From positions 62,001 to 126,000 of the forward strand of contig NZ_CANLYK010000001.1 in assembly GCF_947495325.1 (NCBI RefSeq): a DNA stretch of 64,000 bases, in the 5' to 3' direction. The stretch's first letter is position 1. Every line of letters begins with the position of its first letter. Under the pieces are notes generated by a model, which had not been told where the DNA came from, did no database searches, and saw only the letters and a list, made by a program, of their open reading frames with translations. This document shows positions 53,162 through 63,915 of this stretch, piece by piece. This DNA comes from an uncultured Allomuricauda sp. Lineage in GTDB: Bacteria; Bacteroidota; Bacteroidia; Flavobacteriales; Flavobacteriaceae. Position numbers and translations under genes: made by a program.

Positions 53162-54313
53162 ATGAAGACTAGTAGAGTAGAGAAACTTGTCGTAAAATAT
53201 CTTACACACTCAATTTCAAAAAAAGAATGGGATGAATTGAATTTGTGGATTGGGCAATCTAAAGACCAAAAGATATTTATAGAGTATTTAAAAATCAATT
53301 ATGCAATTGAAGATATAATGAGTGAATTCAATACAGAACGGACCAAGGATTCAATATTAAGGAAAATTAAGAAGGATAAAAAATTGGCCTATACCTCCAA
53401 AGCAATAAGGGTATTTAAATATGCTGCCACAATAACCATTCTTCTGGGCATTGGATATTTTTATCAAAAAGGTTTTTTCGCAAATAGCAACAAAGAGTTT
53501 ACGGCCCCAAGCCAAGACATTATAACCTTAGAGTTTGAAAGTGGTAGCCTAGAAGTCATTTCTGAAGATAAAACGGCAGAGATAGTGAATGAAGAAGGGG
53601 CTGTAATTGGTACTCAAAAAGGAAATCGATTAATTTATGCGGGTACCGAAAACAAATCAGATGAACTTGTTTATAACCAACTTACCGTACCCTATGGAAA
53701 AAGATTCGAGCTGGAATTTTCCGATGGCACCGTCGCCTATTTAAATGCAGGATCTTCCTTAAAATACCCTATAAAGTTTTTAGAAGGACAAGCAAGAGAG
53801 GTCTTTTTGGTCGGAGAAGCTTTTTTGGATGTAAAAAAGGATCCAAGTAGGCCTTTTACGGTAAACACTTCCAATAATCTGGATATTCGCGTTTTAGGTA
53901 CCAAGTTCAATGTTTCTAACTACCCTGAGGATGAAACTACAGAAGTTGTTTTGGTGGAAGGTTCCGTTGGTTTACAAGTAGATGACAATACCAATGACGT
54001 TGTTCTTGAGCCTGGTTTTAAGGGAAGTTTTGATAGAGGGGAGAAGAATATTACCACAAAGCCTGTTCTTACAAGTGTTTATACTTCTTGGATGAATGGA
54101 GATTTAGTTTTCAGAAATATCACCTTTGAAAATATTTTGAAGCGATTGGAAAGACAGTATAATGTTACTATTATCAATCAAAACCAAAAGTATTTGCAGA
54201 AAAAATTTAATGCAAATTTTGGAAATGAACCAATAGAAACAGTATTGAACTATTTTAAAAATACTTATGGAATTGCTTATACCATTGATAATAATAACAT
54301 AACCATTGAATAA
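53162..54313 (+). CDS. FecR family anti-sigma factor
   Basis: 383-residue inner-membrane regulator: cytoplasmic N-terminal anti-sigma region (about 1-80), membrane helix at about 86-103, periplasmic FecR domain (RLIYAGTENKSDELVYNQLTVPYGKRFELEFSDGTVAYLNAGSSLKYPIKFLEGQAREVFLVGEAFLDV) and a C-terminal DUF4974-like domain (DLVFRNITFENILKRLERQYNVTI). It should hold the divergent sigma factor inactive until the SusC STN domain signals. Divergent from, rather than co-directional with, its sigma gene. Confidence 0.93.
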   Translation: MKTSRVEKLVVKYLTHSISKKEWDELNLWIGQSKDQKIFIEYLKINYAIEDIMSEFNTERTKDSILRKIKKDKKLAYTSKAIRVFKYAATITILLGIGYFYQKGFFANSNKEFTAPSQDIITLEFESGSLEVISEDKTAEIVNEEGAVIGTQKGNRLIYAGTENKSDELVYNQLTVPYGKRFELEFSDGTVAYLNAGSSLKYPIKFLEGQAREVFLVGEAFLDVKKDPSRPFTVNTSNNLDIRVLGTKFNVSNYPEDETTEVVLVEGSVGLQVDDNTNDVVLEPGFKGSFDRGEKNITTKPVLTSVYTSWMNGDLVFRNITFENILKRLERQYNVTIINQNQKYLQKKFNANFGNEPIETVLNYFKNTYGIAYTIDNNNITIE

Positions 54314-54477
54314 CCCGATTAAACCAAAATGCCAATGAAATAGAACGAACCAATTAATGAAACTAAAAAGGTCTATTGCTCGCTTTGTAATGAAAAATCG
54401 GAAAATGCGCTAACATTTCCCGATTTAGACAAAGTGGTCAGACCGAAGTATAACCAAAATGTTAACACTATAAAATT

Positions 54478-57400
54478 ATGAAAAATCTTCTGAAACAAAT
54501 GAAGAATAACCCTTCATTGTTCAAACTTGATTTAAAAATGAAACTTAGCGCTCTCTTATTGTTCACATGCATATTTGCATTGCAGGCAAATGAAAGCTAT
54601 TCCCAGAAGACTAAGGTTACCGTTGATTTAGAAAAAATAACCGTAGAAGAACTCATTGATGTTATAGAGGAAAAAACAGAATATCGATTCCTTTATATGA
54701 TTGATGATGTTGATTTAGATCGCGTAATATCAATAAAAGCAAAAAGAGAAAGAGTAAGTTATATCTTGGATAGGATATTTAAGGATACAAATACGGGGTA
54801 TAGTATTGATGATCGACAAATTTCCTTAACGAAACGGACGATTCCTGAAGGTACTCCGCAAAAAGCCATTGTTGCACCAATCCAAAGCACAATAACAGGA
54901 ACAGTCCTAGATGAACTAGGGGCACCTTTACCGGGAGCCAGTATTGTGGAAAAAGGGACCACAAATGGAACCCAATCCGATTTTGATGGTAATTTCTCCT
55001 TAGAAATAGCAGATGAAAATGCAGTATTGGTAGTTTCCTACATTGGTTTTGCTACAAAGGAAATTCCCGTGAACGGCCAAACCAATTTAAGCATAGCCAT
55101 GGAAGAGAGTACGGCAGGGCTCGAAGAGGTTGTCGTGGTAGGATATGGATCCATTAGAAGAAGCGACGTAACCGGAGCGGTCTCCACCGTAGATTCCGAA
55201 GATATAACTGCACTCCCTGTTCAAGATGTACAACAAGCACTCAAGGGCAGAGCTGCTGGGGTGCGGGTAATTCAAAATTCCGGTCAGCCAGGCTCCGAAG
55301 TACAGATTCAGATTAGAGGTGGTAATTCATATTTGGGGGACAACAATCCGCTATATGTGGTGGATGGTTTCCCGATTACCGGAGGTATAGATTTTTTAAA
55401 CCCTTCCGATATAAAGACCATAGATATTTTAAAGGATGCTTCTGCAACGGCCATTTATGGATCTAGGGGCGCTAATGGCGTTGTTATGATAACTACAAAA
55501 GGAGGAAGAAAAGGGGAACAGGGCCGAATAGAATTTAACAGCTACTATGGAGTACAACAAGTAATAAATACCTATGATTTGATGAATACAGCTCAGTTTG
55601 CTGAAATTGCAAACATACAGGCCGTTACAGAAGGTGCACCTTTACCTTTTGATTTGAACAACTTGCCCGATATTGAAACGGACTGGCAGGATCAAATTTT
55701 CAGGACTGCGGGTATTCAAAGCCATACATTGACATTTTCTGGTGGAACCGAAAAATCATCCTATTCGGTATCGGCAAATTATTTTAATCAGGATGGTACC
55801 ATCATCAATTCGGGTCTCAAAAGGGGCTCCGTTCGTCTTTCATTAAATACTCAGGCAAATGATTGGACTAGACTGAACGCCAATGCTGTTGTAACTAGAT
55901 CGGAGAACAATGGTGCCAGCGACAATACTATAAACAACGGAGATGGTGGGGGCAGTAATGTTTTTGCAGCTGCTTTGGTTGCACCTCCCTTGGTATCGCC
56001 TTTTGATTCTGATGGCAACTTCAGTGATGTAGGACAATTTGCATTTAGCCCTGTTGCAATAAACAATCCATTAGCCTACGCAGAAATATTAGATAAATGG
56101 TTAACTACTAAGGTTTTGGCAAATATGTCCGTTGAATTTAAGCTGAGTGACTACCTAAAATTCAAGATTATAGGGGGTGCCGAGCAGGAGTTTATCGAGG
56201 AAAATTTTTACTCACCATCCATACTGACGAACCTCAGCCCTACGGGATTTGCAAGAACACGGTTGAGACGGAATATCTCATACCTCAATGAAAATATATT
56301 GTCGTTCGACAAACAAATTGGCGAGAATGACCAACTATCGGTTGTTGCAGGGTTTACAGTGCAAACCTTTCAAGGAAAATTTAATGAGTCGAGCGCAACA
56401 GGATTTGCAAGTGACGCCCTTCAAAATAATGCTTTGGGAAGTGGTGAGACCACCTTACCAAATGTATCTACAGTAGCGGATTGGACACTGCTTTCTTGGT
56501 TGGGAAGAGTAAATTATAATCTGGACAATAAATATCTTTTTACAGCCAGTTTAAGGGCAGACGGTTCTTCAAGATTCGGGGAAAACAACAAATGGGGTAT
56601 ATTTTCGTCAGCTGCCTTTGCATGGAAAATAAACAATGAAAATTTTCTTAAAGATTGGGAAGCCCTAACAGACCTAAAATTAAGAATTGGTTATGGAGAG
56701 ACAGGTAGTACAGCTATTGATCCATATCAATCCTTGAATATTTTGAAACAGCAACGAGGTACCTTTGGCAATTCGGACGTAATTGGTTTTGCAAGTGAAT
56801 CCGCACCCAATGCAGATTTAAAATGGGAGACTACGGCACAATTGGGTGTGGGTCTGGACATTGGCTTTTTAAATGATCGCTATCGATTCTCTGTTGATTA
56901 TTATAACAAAAGCACCTCTGATTTGTTGGCCAGGATTCCGTTGCCAGGTTCTGTAGGTTTTACTTCCCAGATAACCAATTTAGGGGAGATTAGAAACTCG
57001 GGTATGGAATTCAGCTTGGGAGCTACTGTGGGTAAAGAAGATTTTACATGGGATATTGCTGGTCAACTTTCGTTCAACATAAATGAGGTAATTACCATAG
57101 GTGAGGACATTCTTGGAGGATCTCTGAATATCCCTTTTTCAGCTCCTGTAAACATTGCAAGGGAAGGTGAACCTTTGGGCATGTTCTACGGATTCCGGGA
57201 AGACGGGTATGATGACGAGGGAGTCATAAATTATGTAGACCTAAATGGCGATGGGGAAATTTCGAATGAAGATCAAGAGATTATAGGAAATCCCTATCCC
57301 GATTTTATTTACGGGCTCAACAACACCTTTACCTATAAAAACCTTCAACTCAATATTTTTATCGAAGGATCACAGGGCAATGAACTGTTCTGGGCTACTG

Positions 57401-57798
57401 GAGGAGTTATCGCTAATGGCTTTAGTCAAGGAGGAAATCAGCTAGTCGATTTTTATAATGATTTTTGGACTCCTGAAAACACCGATGCGGCATACCCTAA
57501 GCCTTCGGAAAACCGATCACAATTCAGGGTCTCGGAAAGATTCATAGAAGATGCGTCTTATCTACGGTTGAAGAACATAAAATTGGCCTATAACCTGCCG
57601 GTAGAAAAAATGGATATTGGTATCAAGTCACTGCAACTGTATATCAGTGGTCAAAACTTGATTACAATTACCGATTACCCAGGATTGGATCCCGAGGTAA
57701 ATACCCGTTCGGAAACGGGCAGTCTGCGTATAGGCATCGATCAAACAGGTTATCCTTCCTCAAAGATCTTTACGCTAGGGCTAAACCTGCAGTTATAA
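54478..57798 (+). CDS. SusC/RagA TonB-linked outer-membrane receptor with STN domain
   Basis: 1106-residue outer-membrane importer for oligosaccharides. The N-terminal signal (the second ATG at 54538, MKLSALLLFTCIFALQA, is an alternative start) is followed by an STN domain (about 48-115, VTVDLEKITVEELIDVIEEKTEYRFLYM), a CarboxypepD_reg-like domain (about 137-210, ITGTVLDELGAPLPGASI) and plug plus barrel from about 222 (EEVVVVGYGSIRRSDVTGAV). The STN domain marks it as a transducer to FecR. Paired with SusD downstream by 31 bases. Confidence 0.96.
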   Translation: MKNLLKQMKNNPSLFKLDLKMKLSALLLFTCIFALQANESYSQKTKVTVDLEKITVEELIDVIEEKTEYRFLYMIDDVDLDRVISIKAKRERVSYILDRIFKDTNTGYSIDDRQISLTKRTIPEGTPQKAIVAPIQSTITGTVLDELGAPLPGASIVEKGTTNGTQSDFDGNFSLEIADENAVLVVSYIGFATKEIPVNGQTNLSIAMEESTAGLEEVVVVGYGSIRRSDVTGAVSTVDSEDITALPVQDVQQALKGRAAGVRVIQNSGQPGSEVQIQIRGGNSYLGDNNPLYVVDGFPITGGIDFLNPSDIKTIDILKDASATAIYGSRGANGVVMITTKGGRKGEQGRIEFNSYYGVQQVINTYDLMNTAQFAEIANIQAVTEGAPLPFDLNNLPDIETDWQDQIFRTAGIQSHTLTFSGGTEKSSYSVSANYFNQDGTIINSGLKRGSVRLSLNTQANDWTRLNANAVVTRSENNGASDNTINNGDGGGSNVFAAALVAPPLVSPFDSDGNFSDVGQFAFSPVAINNPLAYAEILDKWLTTKVLANMSVEFKLSDYLKFKIIGGAEQEFIEENFYSPSILTNLSPTGFARTRLRRNISYLNENILSFDKQIGENDQLSVVAGFTVQTFQGKFNESSATGFASDALQNNALGSGETTLPNVSTVADWTLLSWLGRVNYNLDNKYLFTASLRADGSSRFGENNKWGIFSSAAFAWKINNENFLKDWEALTDLKLRIGYGETGSTAIDPYQSLNILKQQRGTFGNSDVIGFASESAPNADLKWETTAQLGVGLDIGFLNDRYRFSVDYYNKSTSDLLARIPLPGSVGFTSQITNLGEIRNSGMEFSLGATVGKEDFTWDIAGQLSFNINEVITIGEDILGGSLNIPFSAPVNIAREGEPLGMFYGFREDGYDDEGVINYVDLNGDGEISNEDQEIIGNPYPDFIYGLNNTFTYKNLQLNIFIEGSQGNELFWATGGVIANGFSQGGNQLVDFYNDFWTPENTDAAYPKPSENRSQFRVSERFIEDASYLRLKNIKLAYNLPVEKMDIGIKSLQLYISGQNLITITDYPGLDPEVNTRSETGSLRIGIDQTGYPSSKIFTLGLNLQL

Positions 57799-57829
57799 TT
57801 ATTCAACCGAAAATATTAAAACGATAAAA

Positions 57830-59296
57830 ATGAGAAAATTAGCAATACTACTTGTAATATTCCTTGGTCTATTCTCTATTCAGTGTGAGGATGCCTTGGT
57901 GGAAGACCCAGAAGGGTTTTTTGTTAACGAGAATTTTTATAAGAGCGAAGCGGATGCTCTTTCTGCATTAACAGCTGTATATAGCGTTTTTGATAGAGAC
58001 TATGGTTTCCCAAGCATTTGGTTTATGGCACTTTTGGAAAATAGGGCCGAATACTCCAATGGAAGGGGTAGTCAAATTCCTATGAGCATCTATGATACCC
58101 CTTTGGACAATAGCAATCAAAGTAGGGCATTTGGTATCTATAATGAACTTTACATAGGAATAAATAGAGCCAATGCTGTTCTAGATAATGTTGCTGGCAT
58201 AGATATGGATGAAACTTTAAAGGCTCAGTATCTGGCAGAGGCTCGGTTTCTAAGAGCCTTTTTCTATAGTAATCTGGTAAAATACTGGGGAGGAGTTCCA
58301 ATACGTGACAAAGAGTTTACGGATTTGGCGCAAATCCCCCAGCCTAAAGCTTCAGTAGCTGAAATTTGGGCCTTTGTTATAGAAGACTTAGAAATGGCAA
58401 TTCCTGATCTGGCATCTTCTTTTTCGGATTCCGATAGTGGTAGGGCTACTTCTTGGGCGGCAAAGATGCTTTTGGCAGATACATACTTAAATACGGAGGA
58501 CTGGCAAGCCGCTATGGAATTAGCAGATGATGTTATTGCAAATGGTCCTTTTTCCTTGATCGAGGTTCAGGAGGCAGATGATTTTATGGAAATTTACGGG
58601 CCAGACGTGGTAACGCACCAAGAAGATATCTGGTCGGCACACCATAGTGAAACAAATGGAAATCAAATACCCACTTTTATCCATGACGGAAACTTAGGAT
58701 ATTCCGTGGGAGGGTTCCGAGCGTGGCTTCCTGTTGAGAACTCTATTTTGGGCAGTTGGGATGAGGACGATCTTAGACAAGAGTTTAATTTGTACTCTTT
58801 TCGTGTAATAGAGGGAGATACCATTTTCGTGAATCCGCAGACACCACTGTTGTTCAGAAAATATCGAGATCCAGATGCAGTAGATAATGTGAATGCCCGG
58901 AACAATATTCCTTTTTTCAGATTGGCCGAGGCTTACCTGATTTATGCGGAAGCTTCCAGCGAGGCAAACGGAGGCCCGGATGCCCTTGCTTTGGAACGTT
59001 TGAACATAGTACGTAGACGTGGCTATGGATTGGACTTGAACAGTCCATCGGTTCAAGACTACCCATCGGCCTTATCCGCCTCCGATTTTAAGGATAGGGT
59101 ATTGGATGAAAGGGCCTATGAATTTGTGTTGGAAATGAAGCGCTGGAACGACCTTTTAAGAACCGGTAGGGCGCAAGAATTTGTGGAAGCTACAGGGAAA
59201 GCATGGAGCGACGTAAGCCTACTTTTTCCTATACCCATTGATGAGATAAACAACAATCCTGCATTAAGTCCAAGCGATCAAAATCCAGGATATTAA
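57830..59296 (+). CDS. SusD/RagB family glycan-binding protein
   Basis: 488-residue SusD-like surface lipoprotein, partner of the upstream SusC. The signal (MRKLAILLVIFLGLFSIQC, C19) is atypical for a lipobox because Gln precedes the Cys. TPR-like helices and SusD motifs follow: RFLRAFFYSNLVKYWGGVPI (about 138-157), SRATSWAAKMLLADTYL-like GRATSWAAKMLLADTY and the C-terminal RFLDERAYEFVLEMKRWNDLLRTGRA-type DERAYEFVLEMKRWNDLLRTG. Ends PIPIDEINNNPALSPSDQNPGY, the family signature. Followed by a terminator. Confidence 0.95.
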   Translation: MRKLAILLVIFLGLFSIQCEDALVEDPEGFFVNENFYKSEADALSALTAVYSVFDRDYGFPSIWFMALLENRAEYSNGRGSQIPMSIYDTPLDNSNQSRAFGIYNELYIGINRANAVLDNVAGIDMDETLKAQYLAEARFLRAFFYSNLVKYWGGVPIRDKEFTDLAQIPQPKASVAEIWAFVIEDLEMAIPDLASSFSDSDSGRATSWAAKMLLADTYLNTEDWQAAMELADDVIANGPFSLIEVQEADDFMEIYGPDVVTHQEDIWSAHHSETNGNQIPTFIHDGNLGYSVGGFRAWLPVENSILGSWDEDDLRQEFNLYSFRVIEGDTIFVNPQTPLLFRKYRDPDAVDNVNARNNIPFFRLAEAYLIYAEASSEANGGPDALALERLNIVRRRGYGLDLNSPSVQDYPSALSASDFKDRVLDERAYEFVLEMKRWNDLLRTGRAQEFVEATGKAWSDVSLLFPIPIDEINNNPALSPSDQNPGY

Positions 59297-59332
59297 GATA
59301 GTTAATTTGAGTTAGTTTTATTTTAATTCAAC

Positions 59333-59367
59333 AAAAGGCAGGCGAAATATTCTAGCCTGCCTTTTTT
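59333..59367 (+). terminator. Terminator after susD
   Basis: 7-bp stem GGCAGGC/GCCTGCC (59337-59343 with 59355-59361), flanked by AAAA and TTTTTT, 36 bases past the susD stop. It separates susC-susD from the downstream enzymes. Confidence 0.8.
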
Positions 59368-59432
59368 AAAAATTCCTGGTTTTAAATAGAAATGTTTTGG
59401 CTGGAATTGTGTAATGGAAAGTATCATAATTA

Positions 59433-61124
59433 ATGAATCAAGTGAACATGAAATTTAAGAAGGAAATAAAGTCCGTAGTAATGATTATTGCAGCATCGCT
59501 GATTTTTGTAGGGAATGCACAGGAAAAGCAAAATAGAGCGGATGTAATCATTTACGGGGGAACGTCCGCAGGTATAGCCGCGGCCATTGAAGTAGATAGA
59601 ACCGGGAAAACAGTTATAGTTATAGAGCCTTCTTCAAGAATTGGTGGGTTGAGTACGGGTGGTTTGGGACAGACCGATATTGGAAACAAACAAGTCATTG
59701 GAGGAATTTCACTTGAATTCTACAAAAACATTAAAAAATACTATCAAAACCCCAAGAATTGGAAATGGCAAAAACCATCGGAATACAAAGATGGAGGCCA
59801 AACAAAAACGGAAGCTGGGGAGCAGGCCATGTGGACTTTTGAGCCTTCAGCTGCGCTAAGCGTATTTCATGAAATGATCAAGAACACCAATATTAAACTG
59901 GTTTATGGCCAAAGACTAAATAGAACATCCGGAGTACGGAAAACCAATAACAAAATTACTTCCATCGTAATGGAATCTGGCGAAGAATACCTGGGACACA
60001 TGTTTATTGATGCTACTTATGAAGGAGATTTAATGGCAACCGCAGGTGTGGGTTTTACCGTTGGGAGAGAGCTGAATAGCCAATATGGAGAGAATCTTAA
60101 CGGTGTTCAAGCAAATACCTTTAGTCCTTCTTTGCTAGGTACGTCTTCAACTAATGGGGCAAACCACAATTTTGTTGATGGGGTGGATCCCTATATCATC
60201 AAAGGAGATAAAAACAGTGGTATTCTACCCTACATAAATGTCAAAGGCCCTGGCAAAGAGGGGGAAGGAGATAATAAGGTTCAAGCCTATTGCTTTAGAA
60301 TGTGCCTTACGGATCATCCTGAAAACAAGATACCCTTTAAAAAACCAGACGATTATGATGAATTGAATTATGAACTTCTTTTTAGAAATTACGAAGCTGG
60401 ATTCGATGGTGTACCATGGATAAATTCCAGTATGCCCAATCGGAAAACGGACACAAATAATAAAAACGGATTTTCTACTGATTTTGTAGGGCAGAACTAT
60501 GAGTATCCTACGGCAAGTTATTCTGAAAGGGAAAAGATAGTGGAACGTCATCGTAGCTACCAACAGGGTCTGGTTTGGAGTTTGGCAAACCATCCAAGAA
60601 TTCCTGAACATATCCGTAAAGAGGCTTCACGTTGGGGAACTTCCAAAGACGAATTTGAAAGGGAAGACGGTTGGCAACAACAACTATACATACGAGAAGC
60701 CAGAAGAATGGTGGGCGAATATGTTATGACACAAAAAAATTGTGAGGGTATCGATGTGATTACCGATGCGGTTGGGATGGCCGCCTATGGGATGGACTCG
60801 CACAATGTGCAACGCTATATTGACGAAAATGGATATGTAAAGAATGAAGGCAATGTTGAGGCAAAATTCCCCAAGCCCTACCCAATAAGTTACCGTTCTA
60901 TTATTCCAGTGGAAAAAGAGTGTTCCAATTTATTGGTTCCGGTAAGTTTGAGCGCCTCGCATATTGCCTATGGTTCAATTCGTATGGAGCCCGTTTTTAT
61001 GATTCTTGGGCAATCGGCTGCGATTGCGGCAACCTTGGCCATTGACGAAAACAGTACAGTACAACAAGTAGACTATCAAAAATTAAGGGAAACTTTACTT
61101 GAAAAGGGACAAATATTGGAATAG
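59433..61124 (+). CDS. Secreted FAD-dependent oxidoreductase
   Basis: 563-residue flavoprotein with signal peptide (an alternative ATG at 59448 gives [25 protein letters not shown]). The FAD dinucleotide motif is in [29 protein letters not shown] (about 39-67), and a C-terminal FAD-contact segment is [24 protein letters not shown]. This is the PF12831-type 'FAD dependent oxidoreductase' family found in PULs next to rhamnosidases and lyases. Periplasmic. Substrate is not known; oxidation of a sugar is plausible. Confidence 0.87.
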   Translation: MNQVNMKFKKEIKSVVMIIAASLIFVGNAQEKQNRADVIIYGGTSAGIAAAIEVDRTGKTVIVIEPSSRIGGLSTGGLGQTDIGNKQVIGGISLEFYKNIKKYYQNPKNWKWQKPSEYKDGGQTKTEAGEQAMWTFEPSAALSVFHEMIKNTNIKLVYGQRLNRTSGVRKTNNKITSIVMESGEEYLGHMFIDATYEGDLMATAGVGFTVGRELNSQYGENLNGVQANTFSPSLLGTSSTNGANHNFVDGVDPYIIKGDKNSGILPYINVKGPGKEGEGDNKVQAYCFRMCLTDHPENKIPFKKPDDYDELNYELLFRNYEAGFDGVPWINSSMPNRKTDTNNKNGFSTDFVGQNYEYPTASYSEREKIVERHRSYQQGLVWSLANHPRIPEHIRKEASRWGTSKDEFEREDGWQQQLYIREARRMVGEYVMTQKNCEGIDVITDAVGMAAYGMDSHNVQRYIDENGYVKNEGNVEAKFPKPYPISYRSIIPVEKECSNLLVPVSLSASHIAYGSIRMEPVFMILGQSAAIAATLAIDENSTVQQVDYQKLRETLLEKGQILE

Positions 61125-61239
61125 ATGCTCAGTTGAATTTTAATGTCTTCGGGATGATTGTTGGCCATTTATGTCATTTGTTATCCGTATAAATGCTGTT
61201 GTTTAACGTGTCTAGGCCTTAAAATATGGAATTTAGGAT

Positions 61240-63906
61240 ATGAAAAATATAAAAATTCTGCTGTTTTTATTGATGGCGATACAATCCTATTCCCAGAACC
61301 TAAAACCCATAAAAATGGTCTGCGAGTATTTGCATAACCCTATGGGAATGGATATTCCTAATCCGCGCTTGAGCTGGCAGATCAAAACAGATACCACTTT
61401 AAATGGAATACTTCAAAAAGCATACAGGATCCAAGTTTCAAAAAGCGATACAAACTTTGAGGATCTAGTTTGGGATTCAAAAATCAGTAGTGATCAATCA
61501 CTACACGTAGAATACAAGGGTGATGAATTACTTTCAAAAACTAGATATCATTGGCGCGTAAAAGTTTGGGACAACCATAATAGAGAAAGCGAATGGAGCG
61601 ATATCCATTATTGGGAGACAGGTTTAATGGATACAAAAATGTGGAAAGCTAATTGGATCAGCCCCAATGTTCAAGAAAACACACAAACAGATAATCCATC
61701 ACCACTTCTGTTAAAGCAATTCCGTCTGGATAAAGATATCAATAAAGCCAGGTTGTACATCACTTCCAAAGGGCTATATCTATCAACGATTAACGGAATA
61801 CCCGTTACGGAAGAGGTTTTTACACCAGGTTTTACCAGTTACCATAAAAGACTGCAGTATAAGGTTTACAATGTGAGCAACCTATTAAAAGAAGGTGGTA
61901 ATGCAGCAGGTGTAATGCTTGGTGATGGTTGGTATCGCGGTAGGTTTGCGTTCGAAAACAAAAGAAACATTTACGGAGAACAATTAGCATTATTGTATCA
62001 GTTGGAAATTGAGTTTGCGGATGGAGAAAAGCGAACCATAGTCTCTGATGAAAGTTGGAAGTCTACCACTGGCCCCATACGAATGTCCAATATATATGAC
62101 GGGGAAATCTATGATGCCAATTACGAGATCAAAGGGTGGAACATGCCCGGTTTTGACGATTCTAAATGGAAAAACGTAAGTACTCCGGATTATACTAAAG
62201 ACAATATTGTCCCCTCGGTGGGAAACCCAGTCAAAAGAATCGAAGAACTATGGCCTATCAAGAAAATAAAGACCCCAAAAAATGAATTGGTTTTTGATTT
62301 TGGCCAGAATATCACAGGAAGGGCAAAAATTAGGCTCAAAGGAAACAAAGGCGATACCATTACCATACTGCATGCCGAAGTATTGGACAAGGATGGAAAT
62401 TTCTATATCGATAACCTGAGAAGTGCAAAACAAAAGGTCACCTATATCTTTAAAAACAACAAAGAAATGGTTTATGAACCGTATTTTACTTTCCAAGGAT
62501 TTAGGTACGTAAAAATCGAAGATTATAAGGAAAATGTAGATAAAACGGATATATCTGCTATAGTAGTCCATTCGGATATGGAAGAAACGGGATACTTCAA
62601 ATGTTCGGACACACTCATAACCAAGCTACATCAAAATATCAAATGGAGTCAAAAAGGAAATTTTCTCGACATCCCAACCGACTGCCCCCAACGTGACGAA
62701 AGAATGGGCTGGACAGGAGATGCCCAAGTTTTTGCCAGCACGTCTATTTTTAACTATAATACCGCTGCTTTTTATACAAAATGGCTCCTAGATCTTGAGG
62801 TGGACCAATTTGAGAACGGAAGCGTTCCATTGGTAATTCCAGATGTGAGAAAAAGAAGTGGAGCAACTGGATGGGGAGATGTGGTGACTATACTTCCGTA
62901 CACCATGTATCAAAAATATGGAGATAAAAGAATCCTGGAAAAACTGTATGATAATATGATGGATTGGGTATATCATTTGAAGTCCCTTGCCGGTGAAAAC
63001 CATATTGTGAACGGTGGTTTTAATATAGGGGACTGGCTCTATTTTACCCCTCCGGGCAACTGGAATTTAAAGCCTGGCTTTACGGATTTTGATTTTATTT
63101 CCACCGCCTTTTTTGCCTATTCAACAACCATATTGAAAGAAGTGGCACTTATACTTGAAAAACATGATGAGGCAAAGTTACATGAACAAATGCTCCAGCA
63201 GATAAAAGAAGAATTTCAAAGGGAATTTATGGCAGCTTCCGGTAGACTAGGCCCACATACACAAACCGCATATACATTGGCACTCTATTTCAATTTAATT
63301 CCTGATGATAAAAAATCCATTGCCTTAGATTATCTGGTCAAGAATATAGAAACGAGAAACTACCACCTTTCTACTGGATTCTTAGGAACCCCGTATCTAT
63401 GTCATGTATTATCGGAAAATGGTAGAACCGATGTCGCCTATAAACTATTGTTACAAAAGAAATATCCCTCTTGGCTTTATCCGGTCACCATGGGAGCGAC
63501 AACCATTTGGGAGCGATGGGACGGAATCAAACCGGATGGCTCGTTTCAAACCCCAGTAATGAACTCATTCAACCATTACGCTTATGGTGCTATTGGTGAT
63601 TGGATGTATTCAACTGTTGCCGGTATCAAAAGTGATGTCGAAAACCCCGGATATAAGCATATTATCATGCAACCCGAGCCTAGCGCACAGCTTTCCTATG
63701 TGGAAGCTTCCTACGCATCTATGTATGGAAAAATCGAGTCTAAATGGAAAATGGAAAAAGAGAAATTTTATCTTACGGTTACGATTCCTCCCAATACCGA
63801 TGCAACCGTGATTTTACCCAATGGAAAGGATACATATGAAATAGGGTCGGGGCAGTATAATTTCCAATGTGATATTGCGTATTCAAACAAAGTTGAAAAT
63901 CAGTAA
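61240..63906 (+). CDS. GH78 alpha-L-rhamnosidase
   Basis: 888-residue secreted glycoside hydrolase with signal peptide (MKNIKILLFLLMAIQSYSQ). An N-terminal fibronectin-like domain (about 20-125) and carbohydrate-binding beta-sandwiches (to about 460) precede the (alpha/alpha)6 barrel. Catalytic elements are DCPQRDERMGWTGD (D481-D494), with D486 the likely acid, and TTIWERWDG with E758 the likely base. C-terminal beta domain follows. It releases terminal alpha-L-rhamnose by inversion. It defines the target of this PUL as a rhamnose-containing glycan. Confidence 0.93.
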   Translation: MKNIKILLFLLMAIQSYSQNLKPIKMVCEYLHNPMGMDIPNPRLSWQIKTDTTLNGILQKAYRIQVSKSDTNFEDLVWDSKISSDQSLHVEYKGDELLSKTRYHWRVKVWDNHNRESEWSDIHYWETGLMDTKMWKANWISPNVQENTQTDNPSPLLLKQFRLDKDINKARLYITSKGLYLSTINGIPVTEEVFTPGFTSYHKRLQYKVYNVSNLLKEGGNAAGVMLGDGWYRGRFAFENKRNIYGEQLALLYQLEIEFADGEKRTIVSDESWKSTTGPIRMSNIYDGEIYDANYEIKGWNMPGFDDSKWKNVSTPDYTKDNIVPSVGNPVKRIEELWPIKKIKTPKNELVFDFGQNITGRAKIRLKGNKGDTITILHAEVLDKDGNFYIDNLRSAKQKVTYIFKNNKEMVYEPYFTFQGFRYVKIEDYKENVDKTDISAIVVHSDMEETGYFKCSDTLITKLHQNIKWSQKGNFLDIPTDCPQRDERMGWTGDAQVFASTSIFNYNTAAFYTKWLLDLEVDQFENGSVPLVIPDVRKRSGATGWGDVVTILPYTMYQKYGDKRILEKLYDNMMDWVYHLKSLAGENHIVNGGFNIGDWLYFTPPGNWNLKPGFTDFDFISTAFFAYSTTILKEVALILEKHDEAKLHEQMLQQIKEEFQREFMAASGRLGPHTQTAYTLALYFNLIPDDKKSIALDYLVKNIETRNYHLSTGFLGTPYLCHVLSENGRTDVAYKLLLQKKYPSWLYPVTMGATTIWERWDGIKPDGSFQTPVMNSFNHYAYGAIGDWMYSTVAGIKSDVENPGYKHIIMQPEPSAQLSYVEASYASMYGKIESKWKMEKEKFYLTVTIPPNTDATVILPNGKDTYEIGSGQYNFQCDIAYSNKVENQ

Positions 63907-63915
63907 ATTAAAAGT

